From: Streptomyces sp. 11x1
GTDB lineage: Bacteria; Actinomycetota; Actinomycetes; Streptomycetales; Streptomycetaceae
Direction: 5' to 3'
Assembly (NCBI RefSeq): GCF_032598905.1
Contig: NZ_CP122458.1
Location: 8,519,001 to 8,583,000 of the forward strand
Length of the DNA stretch: 64,000 nucleotides
Shown: piece by piece, positions 48,082 to 57,007 of the stretch
Position numbering within the stretch: position 1 is the first letter of the stretch
Layout of the letters: each line of letters opens with the position of its first letter
Made by a program: the position numbers and the translations under genes
The notes under the pieces: generated by a model
What the model saw: only the letters and a program-made list of their open reading frames with translations
What the model was told of the DNA's origin: nothing
The model's database searches: none

Positions 48082-49299
48082 TCACGGCGGACCGGAGCCA
48101 TTCAGCCAGAACGCCCCGTAGACGGCCGACACCGCCGCGACGCCCCCGAGGATCGCCGCTGACCTGGAGGTACGCGCGTCGGCGAGAGCGCGCGCGAGAG
48201 GCAGCAGCAGGGGGAAGGCCGGCATCAGCAGCCGGGGCTTCGAGCCGAAGTAGCTCGACGCGCACAGCGCCAGCGCGGTGACGACCCCCGCGTAGACCAG
48301 CAGCGGGAGCGGCTGCCCCTGACGTACACAGACCGCGTACAGCCAAATGATCAACGCCACTCCGATGATCAGCGCGACCCCCGCCAGGGCCGACGGGAAC
48401 GACGTGAACTTGTCGGCGACGAAACGGGCGAAGGCGTAGCCGCCGTCGAAGCCGTTGCGCCACCCCGCCTGCACGTCCAGGTAGCCGAGCGGGCCCCCGC
48501 CCGTGCGGTGGCCGACCCACAGGACGTACCCGAGGGCACCCAGAGGCGCGAGGAGCATCCCGGGGGCGCGCACCCCTGGACGAGCGCTTCCTGATGATTC
48601 GGTACTCCGGTTTCGTACGAACGGGGGAGTGGGGCCGGGGTCCCCGGCGCGCGGGAGGGTGCGTCGGCGCTCCTCCACGTACGACGCGATCGCCGCCGCC
48701 CACACCGCCGCCACCACCGCGAGCCCCACCGGGCGGGTCAGCCCGGCGAGCGCCGCGAGGACGCCCGCCGTCACCCAGCGGCCGGTGAGGACGGCGTACA
48801 GCGACCATGCGGCCAGCGCGGTGAACAGGGACTCCGTGTACGCCATCGACTGCACGACGCCGACCGGCAGCACCGCCCACAGCAGCACCGCGCACACACC
48901 GACCCGGCGCCCGTACACCCGGTCCGCGACCGCGAAGATCCCCCAGGCAGCGGCGAGCGAGGCGAGGGTGCCGACGGCGAGACCGGCGTGGGCGTACGAC
49001 AGCGGGGTCACCGCGGACACCGCCCGCTCCAGCCAGGGCAGCAGCGGGAAGAAGGCCAGGTTCGAGTGGACGTCGCCGTTCGGCAGCCGCACCTCGTAGC
49101 CGTACCCGAGCTCGGCGACGCGGGTGTACCAGAGCGAGTCCCAGCGGGCCGACAGCAGCGTCAGGGCGCTCTTGTCGCGTGCCGCGCTCCAGACGGCGAG
49201 GACGACGAGGCCCAGGGCGCGCACGGCCGCGTACCCGAGAAGCGCGGGGGCGGCCCGCCTCAGGAGGGGCGCCGCCGGGCGCGTGGCTAGATCGGTCAC
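48082..49299 (-). CDS. PIG-V-like membrane glycosyltransferase (GT-C)
   Basis: The 405-residue integral membrane protein has about ten hydrophobic helices and an early extracytoplasmic Asp-containing loop (LLSARWDSLWYTRVAELGYG, residues about 48-67), the D-x-W-Y pattern of PIG-V/GT-C mannosyltransferases that use polyprenyl-phosphate sugars. AYTESLFTALAAWSLYAVL and LAGLTRPVGLAVV are further family-like segments. It probably mannosylates a lipid or surface protein on the outer side of the membrane. The start is GTG at 49299; the ribosome binding site is weak. Confidence 0.83.
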   Translation of the reverse strand: MTDLATRPAAPLLRRAAPALLGYAAVRALGLVVLAVWSAARDKSALTLLSARWDSLWYTRVAELGYGYEVRLPNGDVHSNLAFFPLLPWLERAVSAVTPLSYAHAGLAVGTLASLAAAWGIFAVADRVYGRRVGVCAVLLWAVLPVGVVQSMAYTESLFTALAAWSLYAVLTGRWVTAGVLAALAGLTRPVGLAVVAAVWAAAIASYVEERRRTLPRAGDPGPTPPFVRNRSTESSGSARPGVRAPGMLLAPLGALGYVLWVGHRTGGGPLGYLDVQAGWRNGFDGGYAFARFVADKFTSFPSALAGVALIIGVALIIWLYAVCVRQGQPLPLLVYAGVVTALALCASSYFGSKPRLLMPAFPLLLPLARALADARTSRSAAILGGVAAVSAVYGAFWLNGSGPP

Positions 49300-49624
49300 G
49301 CGCTCGATTATCGACGGTGCCAGGAACCGGCCGGGACGCCGTCACGTGGTGGTCCGTGATGGACCGTGACCGAGGGACCACGGACGAGTGATGAAGGAGC
49401 CCTGGAGGACCCGTGGGCGGCCCGGGGCGTGGCGTATGCCACACGTCACATGAGGGTTCCATGAGACACCCACCACGTTCCGCCGGCGGGAACTCGCGTA
49501 CGCTGACGGCTCGCTCGCCTTTCGTTGCGCGGGCCCGGGACCCCGCTCCGCCCGGGCCGTGACCACCGGGGAGTCCCCGCCCCGCCGGTTCCGCCGAACG
49601 CGAGAGCATCTGGGAGGTACGTAC
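49300..49624 (+). promoter_or_regulatory. Upstream region of the MFS exporter
   Basis: This divergent interval contains several dyads: GGTCC-GTGAT-GGACC (about 49351-49365), GTGGTCC ... GGACCAC around 49348-49381, and GTGGC-GTAT-GCCAC at 49429-49442. Together they look like operator sites for a repressor of the exporter, such as a TetR type, although no regulator gene is adjacent. No gene is present. Confidence 0.4.
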
Positions 49625-51235
49625 ATGTCCGGGACACCCACGGCCGTTTCGCGACGCCGTCGGGGCACCGGGGCCGGTGCAAACCGCTGGGTCGTCCTCG
49701 TCGTCCTCTGCGTCAGCCTGCTGCTCGTCGCCGTCGACGCCACCGTGCTGCACGTGGCGGTGCCCGCGGTCACCGAGGACATCAAGCCGAGCGCCATGGA
49801 GCTGCTCTGGATCGTCGATGTCTACCCGCTGGTCTGCGCCTCGCTGCTGATCCTCTTCGGCACGCTCGGCGACCGGGTCGGCCGCAGACGGATCCTCCTC
49901 CTCGGCTACGCCCTCTTCGGCGTCGCCTCCGCCCTCGCCGCCTTCGCGGACACCCCGCACGTGCTGATCGCGGCCCGCGCCCTGCTCGGCGGCGGCGGCG
50001 CGATGATCATGCCCGCGACGCTGTCGATCCTGCGGCAGGTCTTCCCCGACCGCCGCGAACGGGCGCTCGCGATCGGCGTCTGGAGCGCGGTCGCCGCCGT
50101 GGGCGCGGCCGTCGGACCCCTTCTCGGCGGCTTCCTGCTGGAACACTTCCGGTGGGGTTCGGTCTTCCTCGTCAACATCCCGCTGATGCTGGTCAGTCTG
50201 CCGATCGGACGGCTGTTGCTGCCCGAGTCGACGGGCGACCGCGACGGCCCCTGGGACGTGATCGGCGCCCTGATGGCCGCGCTCGGGCTCTTCGGCGTCG
50301 TCCTCGGCGTCAAGCGGCTCGGCGGCGGCCACCCGCCGTTCGACCCGGGCACCGCGCTCGCCCTCCTCGGCGGCGCCGCCCTGCTGATCGTGTTCGTGCG
50401 ACGGCAGCGGCGCCGGAGGCATCCGCTGGTCGACCTGCGGATGTTTGCGCGGCCCGCGTTCAGCACCTCCGTCGGCTGCATCGTCCTCGCCATGCTCGCG
50501 CTGGTGGGACTCGAACTGATCGCCGCGCAGTATCTGCAGCTGGTCCTCGGCCTGTCCCCGCTGGAGACGGGGCTGCGCCTGCTGCCGCTGACCGTCGCCG
50601 CGATGGCCGCGGGGCTCGTCGGCTCCCACATGCTGCACCGCTTCGGACCCCGCCGCATGGTGTCCCTCGGCTTCTGCCTCACCGCCTTCGCGGTCGTCCT
50701 GCTGACCGCGATGGGACGCCACGACAACGCGGGGCTGCTGCTCGCCGGGTTCGTGCTGCTGGGCTTCGGCCTGGAGACGACCCTGTTCGGGGCGTACGAG
50801 TCGATGCTGAGCGAGGCGCCCGCGTCCTCGGCGGGCGGGGCGGCGGCGATCGGTGAGACCTCCTACCAACTGGGCGCCGGAATCGGGATCGCACTCCTCG
50901 GCAGTGTGATGAACGCGGCGTACGCGCCCGGACTGTCGTCCGTGCCGGGGGTGCCCAGCTCAGCCTCCCACGCCGCCGGGCACTCGCTGGGCGAGGCGTA
51001 CGAGGTCGCCGACCGGCTGGGCGGGCCCTCGGGTGAGGCCCTGCGGCACGCCGCCCGCGACTCCTTCGTCCACGGGCTGCACGTGACACTGCTGGTGAGC
51101 GCCGCGCTGCTCGTCCTCGGCGCGGTGATGGCCCTGCGGCTGCCCCGGGGCATGGAGTGCGGGAAATCCGCGGAGGTGCCGGGGCAGCGGGAGGCGAAGC
51201 CGGCTGCGCCCGTACGCGCGGAGTCGATGCGCTGA
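49625..51235 (+). CDS. MFS drug-exporter-type transporter, DHA2 (14-TMS)
   Basis: The 536-residue protein has 14 predicted transmembrane helices and DHA2 motifs: LLLVAVDATVLHVAVPAV (motif D1 region), GTLGDRVGRRRILLLGYALF (motif A), GPLLGGFLLEHFRWGSVFLV (motif C with G-P-x-L-G-G). It is close to the QacA/SmvA group that exports cationic drugs and dyes. GGGAGG is seven bases before ATG 49625. A Gly/Ala/Ser extracellular loop near residues 435-480 is typical. Substrate is unknown. Confidence 0.92.
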   Translation: MSGTPTAVSRRRRGTGAGANRWVVLVVLCVSLLLVAVDATVLHVAVPAVTEDIKPSAMELLWIVDVYPLVCASLLILFGTLGDRVGRRRILLLGYALFGVASALAAFADTPHVLIAARALLGGGGAMIMPATLSILRQVFPDRRERALAIGVWSAVAAVGAAVGPLLGGFLLEHFRWGSVFLVNIPLMLVSLPIGRLLLPESTGDRDGPWDVIGALMAALGLFGVVLGVKRLGGGHPPFDPGTALALLGGAALLIVFVRRQRRRRHPLVDLRMFARPAFSTSVGCIVLAMLALVGLELIAAQYLQLVLGLSPLETGLRLLPLTVAAMAAGLVGSHMLHRFGPRRMVSLGFCLTAFAVVLLTAMGRHDNAGLLLAGFVLLGFGLETTLFGAYESMLSEAPASSAGGAAAIGETSYQLGAGIGIALLGSVMNAAYAPGLSSVPGVPSSASHAAGHSLGEAYEVADRLGGPSGEALRHAARDSFVHGLHVTLLVSAALLVLGAVMALRLPRGMECGKSAEVPGQREAKPAAPVRAESMR

Positions 51236-51296
51236 GTCGCGTCCGGCACCCTCTGCCGATGCTGGGTGGGCCGCGCATGCGGACGGGTACGGTGGT

Positions 51297-51307
51297 TAGC
51301 GTCGCTA
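51297..51307 (+). promoter_or_regulatory. Palindrome overlapping the -10 of the acyl-CoA dehydrogenase gene
   Basis: TAGCG-T-CGCTA at 51297-51307 is a perfect dyad; TAGCGT within it can be the -10 element. A CCGGAGGTG ribosome binding site follows 12 bases later. A repressor binding here would control the catabolic gene. Confidence 0.5.
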
Positions 51308-51330
51308 GTTTTTGAGCCGGAGGTGCACCC

Positions 51331-52500
51331 ATGAGCTTCGACCCCGCCGATCTCCTCGGCCTCGACGATCTGCTCGACCCCGAGGAACTCGCCGTGCGGG
51401 ACACCGTGCGCAGCTGGGCAGGGGACCGGGTGCTGCCGTACGTGGCCGAATGGTACGAGCGGGGGGAACTGCCGGAGATCCGGGGGCTGGCGCGGGAGTT
51501 GGGGGCGATCGGCGCCCTCGGGATGTCGCTGGAGGGCTACGGGTGCGCGGGGGCGAGCGCCGTGCAGTACGGGCTCGCCTGTCTGGAGCTGGAGGCCGCG
51601 GACTCGGGGATCCGCTCGCTCGTCTCCGTGCAGGGGTCGCTCGCGATGTACGCGATCCACCGGTTCGGCAGCGAGGAGCAGAAGCGGACCTGGCTGCCGC
51701 GCATGGCCTCCGGTGAGGTCATCGGCTGCTTCGGGCTGACCGAGCCCGACCACGGCTCCGATCCGGCGTCGATGCGTACCTACGCCAAGCGGGACGGCTC
51801 CGACTGGGTCCTCGACGGGCGGAAGATGTGGATCACCAACGGGTCCGTCGCCGGGGTCGCCGTGGTGTGGGCGCGGACCGAGGAGGGTGTGCGGGGTTTC
51901 GTCGTGCCCACCGACACGGCCGGGTTCTCCGCGCCGGAGATCAAGCACAAGTGGTCCCTGCGCGCGTCGGTCACCAGTGAACTCGTCCTGGACGGCGTGC
52001 GGTTGCCCGCTGGTGCCGTGCTGCCGGAGGTGACGGGGCTGAAGGGCCCGCTGAGTTGTCTCTCGCACGCCCGCTACGGAATCGTGTGGGGCTCGATGGG
52101 CGCCGCGCGATCCTGTTTCGAGTCGGCCGTCGAATATGCGAAGACGCGGGAGCAGTTCGGGAAGCCGATCGGGGCGTTCCAGCTCACCCAGGCCAAACTC
52201 GCCGATATGGCGGTCGAGTTGCACAAGGGGATTCTGCTCGCCCACCATCTGGGGCGGCGGATGGACGCGGGACGGCTCCGTCCCGAGCAGATCAGCTTCG
52301 GCAAGCTGAACAACGTACGCGAGGCGATCGAGATCTGCCGTACCGCCCGGACGATTCTCGGCGCGAACGGGATCTCCCTGGAGTACCCGATCATGCGGCA
52401 CGCGACGAATCTCGAGTCCGTGCTCACCTACGAGGGCACCGTCGAGATGCACCAACTGGTGCTGGGCAAGGCGCTCACCGGACTCGACGCCTTCCGGTGA
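51331..52500 (+). CDS. Acyl-CoA dehydrogenase, glutaryl-CoA-dehydrogenase-like
   Basis: The 389-residue flavoenzyme has the three-domain fold: N-terminal helices, GCFGLTEPDHGSDPASMRT and KMWITNGSVAGVAVVWART in the beta domain, and the C-terminal ALTG-ending domain. The closing segment LTYEGTVEMHQLVLGKALTG places the catalytic Glu in YEGT, as in glutaryl-CoA dehydrogenase. It probably acts on a dicarboxylic or branched acyl-CoA in amino-acid catabolism. It is convergent with the sflA gene, 53 bases away. Confidence 0.9.
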   Translation: MSFDPADLLGLDDLLDPEELAVRDTVRSWAGDRVLPYVAEWYERGELPEIRGLARELGAIGALGMSLEGYGCAGASAVQYGLACLELEAADSGIRSLVSVQGSLAMYAIHRFGSEEQKRTWLPRMASGEVIGCFGLTEPDHGSDPASMRTYAKRDGSDWVLDGRKMWITNGSVAGVAVVWARTEEGVRGFVVPTDTAGFSAPEIKHKWSLRASVTSELVLDGVRLPAGAVLPEVTGLKGPLSCLSHARYGIVWGSMGAARSCFESAVEYAKTREQFGKPIGAFQLTQAKLADMAVELHKGILLAHHLGRRMDAGRLRPEQISFGKLNNVREAIEICRTARTILGANGISLEYPIMRHATNLESVLTYEGTVEMHQLVLGKALTGLDAFR

Positions 52501-52553
52501 GCCGCGTCCGGTGACCCGGGCACCGCAAGGACGGGCCGGCGAGCGGCCCTGCC

Positions 52554-52997
52554 TCAGCTCTGGTTGAAGAAGCCGTCCACCGGACGGCTCGCGACCTCGC
52601 CGCTGACGATCTCCGTGTCGGCGGGGGTCAGCAGGAACACACGGTTCGACACGCGCTCGATCGACCCGCGCAGACCGAAGATCAGGCCGGCCGCGAAGTC
52701 GACGACACGCTTGGCGTCGGCGGGCTCCATGTTCGTGAGGTTCATGATGACCGGGACGCCGTCCCGGAAGAGCTCGCCGATGTGCCGGGCGTCACGGAAG
52801 CTGTCCGGCGTGACCGTACCGATCCGGCGGCCGTGCTCCTGCGCGGACTCGGACGCGACCTTGACACGAGGGTCGGTGACCCAGGCCTCGCCGGAGCCGG
52901 ACTCCCGCTCATCGGCGTAGTCGTCGTCGTAGTAACGCTCGTCATCGTTGTCGTCGACGAGGCCAAGCCAGGCACTCGCCTTGCGCACCGATCCCAT
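52554..52997 (-). CDS. sflA: SepF-like cell division protein SflA
   Basis: Streptomyces has SepF and two SepF-like proteins; the S. coelicolor paralog SflA lies in an equivalent neighbourhood. The 147-residue product has an acidic N-terminal linker ([19 protein letters not shown]) and a C-terminal SepF core: [60 protein letters not shown]. SepF binds FtsZ and the membrane; the N-terminal amphipathic helix is weak here ([14 protein letters not shown]). SflA proteins are reported to affect septation in Streptomyces hyphae. A GAGGAGG site is before ATG 52997. Confidence 0.9.
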   Translation of the reverse strand: MGSVRKASAWLGLVDDNDDERYYDDDYADERESGSGEAWVTDPRVKVASESAQEHGRRIGTVTPDSFRDARHIGELFRDGVPVIMNLTNMEPADAKRVVDFAAGLIFGLRGSIERVSNRVFLLTPADTEIVSGEVASRPVDGFFNQS

Positions 52998-53300
52998 GGA
53001 CGCCTCCTCTCGCAGCGGTCTTTCGTGCTTTCCGCATCCCTATCGTCGTCCATGATGCGGATGTCTCGCCAAGTGGATAGACGCCGCACGGGGGTTTCGT
53101 GACGGTACTGGTGCAGAACGAATTCGTCGAGAGTCCATGTGCCCCAAGGGCTCCGCTGTACACACCTGCTGACAGGGAGTGAAATAATATTGTTCGCGGT
53201 GTCTGGGTGAGTCCTGCTGCGTCCGGGTGAACGTTCCGGCGGCTACGATGCGGCGACGCCGACGGGCGCGCGAAGGCGCCGGGAGACACGGGGGAGTGTC
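52998..53300. other. Divergent interval between sflA and the DUF5685-like gene
   Basis: A conspicuous AT patch with the palindrome AATAATATT (53183-53191) stands out from the GC-rich surroundings. TACGAT at 53244-53249 is a possible -10 for the rightward gene. No gene is seen. Confidence 0.4.
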
Positions 53301-54551
53301 GTGTTCGGAATCGTGAGGCCCTGTAGCCATCGGCTGGGCGAGGGGCTGCGGACGCAATGGATGGCGCATCTGTGCGGGCTCTGCCTCGCACTGCGCGGAG
53401 ACCATGGACAGTTCGCTCGGATCGTCACCAATTACGACGGTTTGCTGGTCTCGGTTCTGACGGAGGCTCAGGCCGAGCGCACCACCGACCGGCGGCGTAC
53501 CGCCGGACCCTGTCCGCTGCGCGGGATGCGCACCGCCTCCGTGGCGCGGGGTGAGGGCGCGCGGCTCGCCGCCGCCGTCTCGCTGGTGCTCGCCTCGGCC
53601 AAGGTCCGTGACCATGTCGCCGATGGGGATGGACTGCTCGCGCGCAAGCCGGTGGCGCACGCCGCGCGCCGGATCGCGACCAACTGGGGGCGCGCGGGGG
53701 CGCGTACGGCAGCGGACATCGGGTTCGACACGGCGGTGCTGGTCGACTCCGTGGACCGGCAGCTCGGGATCGAGGCGCTCGTCGGCCCCGGCACCCCGCT
53801 GCTGACGGTCACCGAACCGACCGAGACGGCGACCGCGGCGGCGTTCGCGCACACCGCGATCCTGGCCGGACGGCCGGGCAACGCCGAACCGCTCGCCGAG
53901 GCCGGACGCCTCTTCGGGCGGCTCGCCCATCTGCTGGACGCGGTGGAGGACCGGGCCGCCGACGCCGCCGCCGGCGCGTGGAACCCGCTGACCGCCACCG
54001 GCACCTCCCTCACCGAGGCCCGAAGGCTCGCCGACGACGCCCTGCACGGCATCCGCCTCGCCCTGCGCGAGGCCGAGTTCGTCGACGGCAAGCTCGCCCA
54101 TCTGCTCCTGGTGCACGAGCTGCGCAGGTCGGTGGACCGGGCGTTCGGGGCCGTGCCGACGTGCTCCGCGCATCGGCCGGGCGGGGCGCACCAGCAGGGC
54201 GGGGCGGTGCCGGGCAATCCGTACGCGGGCGGCGCCGGTGCCCCCTATGCCGGGGGCGGGGGCAATCCGTACGCGGGGGACGGCGGGCATCCGTATGCCG
54301 GTGGTGGTGGGAATCCGTTCGGCGGAGGTGGCGCGGGCCCCGGCGGTGGCGGGGGTGGTGGGCCGGCGCCCCAGCCACCGAGGCGGCGGGGCTTCTGGGC
54401 GGGGTGCGGGATGTTCACGCTGCTGTGCTGCACCTGCCAGATGTGTTGTGCGAAGGAGTACGAGGGTCCCTGGTCCCGGAAGAAGCGCGAAGGCATCTGC
54501 CGGGACTGCGACTGCTGTGACGCGTGCGAGTGCTGTGGCTGTGACTGCTGA
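53301..54551 (+). CDS. DUF5685-like protein with repeat linker and cysteine-rich tail
   Basis: The 416-residue protein opens MFGIVRPCSHRLGEGLRTQW then HLCGLCLALRGDHGQFARIV, a C-G-L-C motif and following helices that match a widespread uncharacterised helical family (DUF5685-like). Residues about 295-350 are Gly/Pro-rich with four NPYAGG/PYAGG-type repeats. The last 50 residues contain 15 cysteines (GCGMFTLLCCTCQMCC, then CRDCDCCDACECCGCDC). GGGGGAG is just before GTG 53301. The CGLC plus Cys tail suggest metal or redox chemistry, perhaps at a membrane; function is unknown. Confidence 0.85.
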   Translation: MFGIVRPCSHRLGEGLRTQWMAHLCGLCLALRGDHGQFARIVTNYDGLLVSVLTEAQAERTTDRRRTAGPCPLRGMRTASVARGEGARLAAAVSLVLASAKVRDHVADGDGLLARKPVAHAARRIATNWGRAGARTAADIGFDTAVLVDSVDRQLGIEALVGPGTPLLTVTEPTETATAAAFAHTAILAGRPGNAEPLAEAGRLFGRLAHLLDAVEDRAADAAAGAWNPLTATGTSLTEARRLADDALHGIRLALREAEFVDGKLAHLLLVHELRRSVDRAFGAVPTCSAHRPGGAHQQGGAVPGNPYAGGAGAPYAGGGGNPYAGDGGHPYAGGGGNPFGGGGAGPGGGGGGGPAPQPPRRRGFWAGCGMFTLLCCTCQMCCAKEYEGPWSRKKREGICRDCDCCDACECCGCDC

Positions 54552-54601
54552 GAGGGCAGCCGCGCGGGACCGGTAAAGAGGGGAACGCGAGGGGAGGCGG
54601 T

Positions 54602-55317
54602 CGTGGCGGCGCTCGACCGGGTCAGCCGGGGGCGGGCCGGGTGGTGGATCGAGGCGCCGGGGCGCGGATGACATGGAGGAGGAGAGCGGGCTGGTGAAGA
54701 CGTGTCACGTCGGCTCCGGGGGTGCCGCGGATGCCGCGGATGCCGAGGGTCCTGGGGTCCCGGCACAGCGGGCTTCGACGTGGGGCGCGCCGCCGCAGGG
54801 GCAGCCCGTGCGGGATCGTCGACGCGACCGAGGCGGAGAGTCGTGGGGCCGCCGCCCGCTACGCGGACGTGGCACTTCTGCGGCTCGCCGACCCGGCCCA
54901 CGCCCACGCCGTACGGACGGAGCTGCGGGACGGGGCGGCCGGGGCCGGGCGGGACCCCGGCGAGCTGCGGGTGCTGGTGAGTCTGCGCGTGGATCTCGGT
55001 GGCGGGGAGCACGCGGCCGAGCCGGGCCACGGCGGGGGAGGGCCGCGCCGGACCACGGACGGTCCGCCTGTACCGGGGCGGCCCCGTCGCCCTCGCCGAG
55101 CTCATCGCCGACTGGGCACCGGGCCGGGGCCACGGACGGGTTCCATCTCGTGCCCGTCGAGCCGCGCCGTGACCTGGAGCGACTCGTCAACGGGACGGTG
55201 GTGCTGCTCCAGCACCGTGGACTGTTCCGCACCTTCTCCCCGGGCAGCACGCTGCGCGAGCACCTGGGCCTCGCCCGGCCCGCCCACCGGCACGTCGTGG
55301 CAGGGGGAGCGTCATGA
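54602..55317 (+). pseudogene. Decayed luciferase-like monooxygenase gene
   Basis: Pieces of one flavin-dependent (LLM) monooxygenase are spread over three frames. From 54605 AALDRVSRGRAGWW, near 54790 PPQGQPVR then, after a frameshift, IVDATEAESRGAAARYADVA, near 55088 LAELIADWAPGRG, and in another frame from 55135 DGFHLVPVEPRRDLERLV, LLQHRGLFRTFSPGSTLREH and LGLARPAHRHVVAGG to TGA 55315. At least three frameshifts occur and the N-terminal half is missing. The natural end overlaps an ATG of a second, also truncated, copy. Confidence 0.85.
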
Positions 55318-55375
55318 CGGACGGCCGACGCATGCGGCTCGCCAAGTGGGTCCGTGATCAGGGGGGCTTGCAGGT
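55314..55375 (+). pseudogene. Remnant N-terminus of a second LLM monooxygenase
   Basis: ATG 55314 overlaps the stop of the previous pseudogene (ATGA), as in intact tandem LLM pairs. The reading begins MTDGRRMRLAKWV, which resembles the N-terminus of NtaA/SnaA-type monooxygenases, but the similarity stops within about 20 residues. The interpretation as a broken second gene is inference. Confidence 0.4.
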
Positions 55376-55906
55376 CATGGATCGGGGGCCGGTCCCCTCC
55401 CGTGGCATTCGGGCAGCCGCGCGGCCATGTGTCCGGGCGGTCCGGCGGGGGGCGATCCGCCGTCCCGGAACCCCGGGTGGCGGAACCGAGCGGCTGAACG
55501 GCCCAACCCATCAGTTCCGGACACCCCCGGGCGGTGGACCCGGGTACTCCGACCGGGCGCCTCGGGCGGTGGCCTCCACCGCGGCCGACGATAGTGGTGA
55601 TCAACGCTTCCGGGCCCTGCGGCCTGCTCCGACGACCCGTCAGCCGATCCCTCCGGGAGCCGACAAGGATTCACATAGAACCCGTACATATGGCCTGGTG
55701 GGATCAACTGGCATGGAGGGCGCGCCGGTTGGGTTCCGAGAGGCCGAAAGGCACCCTTGCGTGGGTCGGCGGTACGGCCGAATACTTCCCCCCAGCGCCT
55801 TGTCAGGGGCACGGCGTGTCCGGAATCCGGACCGATGCCCCTGATCTGCGCCTCACGGGCCCCGACCCCACGCGGGCCCCCGACTTCCCTTTGGAGGGAA
55901 CGAACA
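55376..55906. other. Noncoding interval before the first protease
   Basis: The 530 bases after the broken monooxygenase pair contain no convincing gene or terminator. TTCACATAGAACC near 55671 and ACATATGG near 55685 are AT-richer spots that may include the protease promoter; TTTGGAGGGA at 55889-55899 is its ribosome binding site. Confidence 0.4.
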
Positions 55907-56809
55907 GTGAGGATCAAGCGCACGACCCCCCGCAGCGGCATAGCGAGACGGACCCGGCTGATCGCCGTGACCGCCGGACTCGCGGCCGCAGCCGCCGTCA
56001 CGGTCCCCACCGCCAACGCGGCAGGCACCCAGACGTTCAGCGCCTCCGAGCTCAAGAGCGCCAGCTCATCGGTGCTCAAGGCCGATGTCCCGGGCACCGC
56101 CTGGGCGATCGACCCGGCGACGGACAGGCTCGTCGTCACCATCGACAGCACCGTCTCCCAGGGCGAGCTCGCGAAGATCAAGAAGGCGGCGGGCGAGAAC
56201 GCCGACGCCCTGACGATCAAGCGGACCCCGGGCAAGTTCAACAAGTTGATCAAGGGCGGCGACGCCATCTATGCGAGTAGCTGGCGCTGCTCCCTGGGCT
56301 TCAACGTCCGCAGCGGGAGTACGTACTACTTCGTGACCGCCGGTCACTGCACCGACGGCGCGGGCACCTGGTACTCCAACTCCGGCCGCACCACGGTCCT
56401 CGGCCCGACCGCCGGGTCGAGCTTCCCGATCAACGACTACGGTCTCGTGCGCTACAGCAACACGTCCATCGCCAAGGACGGCACGGCGGGCAACGTGGAC
56501 ATCACCAGCGCGGCCACCCCGAGCGTGGGCACGAACGTCATTCGCACCGGCTCCACCACCGGTACCCGCACCGGACGCGTGACCGCTCTCAACGCGACCG
56601 TGAACTACGGCGGCGGCGACATCGTCTACGGCATGATCCAGACCACGGTCTGTGCCGAGCCCGGCGACTCCGGCGGCCCGCTCTACGGCAGCAACGGTGT
56701 GGCGTACGGTCTGACCTCCGGCGGCAGCGGCAACTGCAGCTCCGGCGGCACGACCTTCTTCCAGCCGGTCACCGAGGCCCTGAGCGCCTACGGCGTCTCG
56801 GTCTACTAG
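55907..56809 (+). CDS. Secreted streptogrisin-type serine protease (S1), short propeptide
   Basis: The 300-residue preproprotein has a Sec signal ([20 protein letters not shown], cleavage after about residue 40 ANA), a short propeptide with [20 protein letters not shown], and a chymotrypsin-like domain beginning about residue 116 ([15 protein letters not shown]). The triad is visible: His in FVTAGHC, Asp in NDYGLVRY and Ser in [13 protein letters not shown]. It resembles Streptomyces griseus proteases A/B. GGAGG precedes GTG 55907. A perfect terminator follows. The similar gene at 58289 has a larger propeptide. Confidence 0.95.
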   Translation: MRIKRTTPRSGIARRTRLIAVTAGLAAAAAVTVPTANAAGTQTFSASELKSASSSVLKADVPGTAWAIDPATDRLVVTIDSTVSQGELAKIKKAAGENADALTIKRTPGKFNKLIKGGDAIYASSWRCSLGFNVRSGSTYYFVTAGHCTDGAGTWYSNSGRTTVLGPTAGSSFPINDYGLVRYSNTSIAKDGTAGNVDITSAATPSVGTNVIRTGSTTGTRTGRVTALNATVNYGGGDIVYGMIQTTVCAEPGDSGGPLYGSNGVAYGLTSGGSGNCSSGGTTFFQPVTEALSAYGVSVY

Positions 56810-56896
56810 GCCGGCAGACCGGCGGATCGACAGGCTGAACGGAGCCGGCGCTCTTCCGCCCGGCGCCGACCCCCCACCCAGCCGCAGTCGGCAGCA

Positions 56897-56933
56897 GGCG
56901 AGCCCTCGCACACATGGTGTGCGGGGGCTCGCC
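56897..56933 (+). terminator. Terminator after the first protease
   Basis: A 17-bp stem (56897-56913 with 56917-56933) has a single T-G pair and a three-base loop, ATG. It is 88 bases after the protease stop, about 70 bases before the SPFH gene, and ends in CTCGTTC. Confidence 0.88.
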
Positions 56934-57007
56934 CTCGTTCCGGCGGCGGGGTTACCGTCGACCTGTACTCCCTCTCATACGCCCACTTCGGACCCTGGGG
57001 GGCCGTG

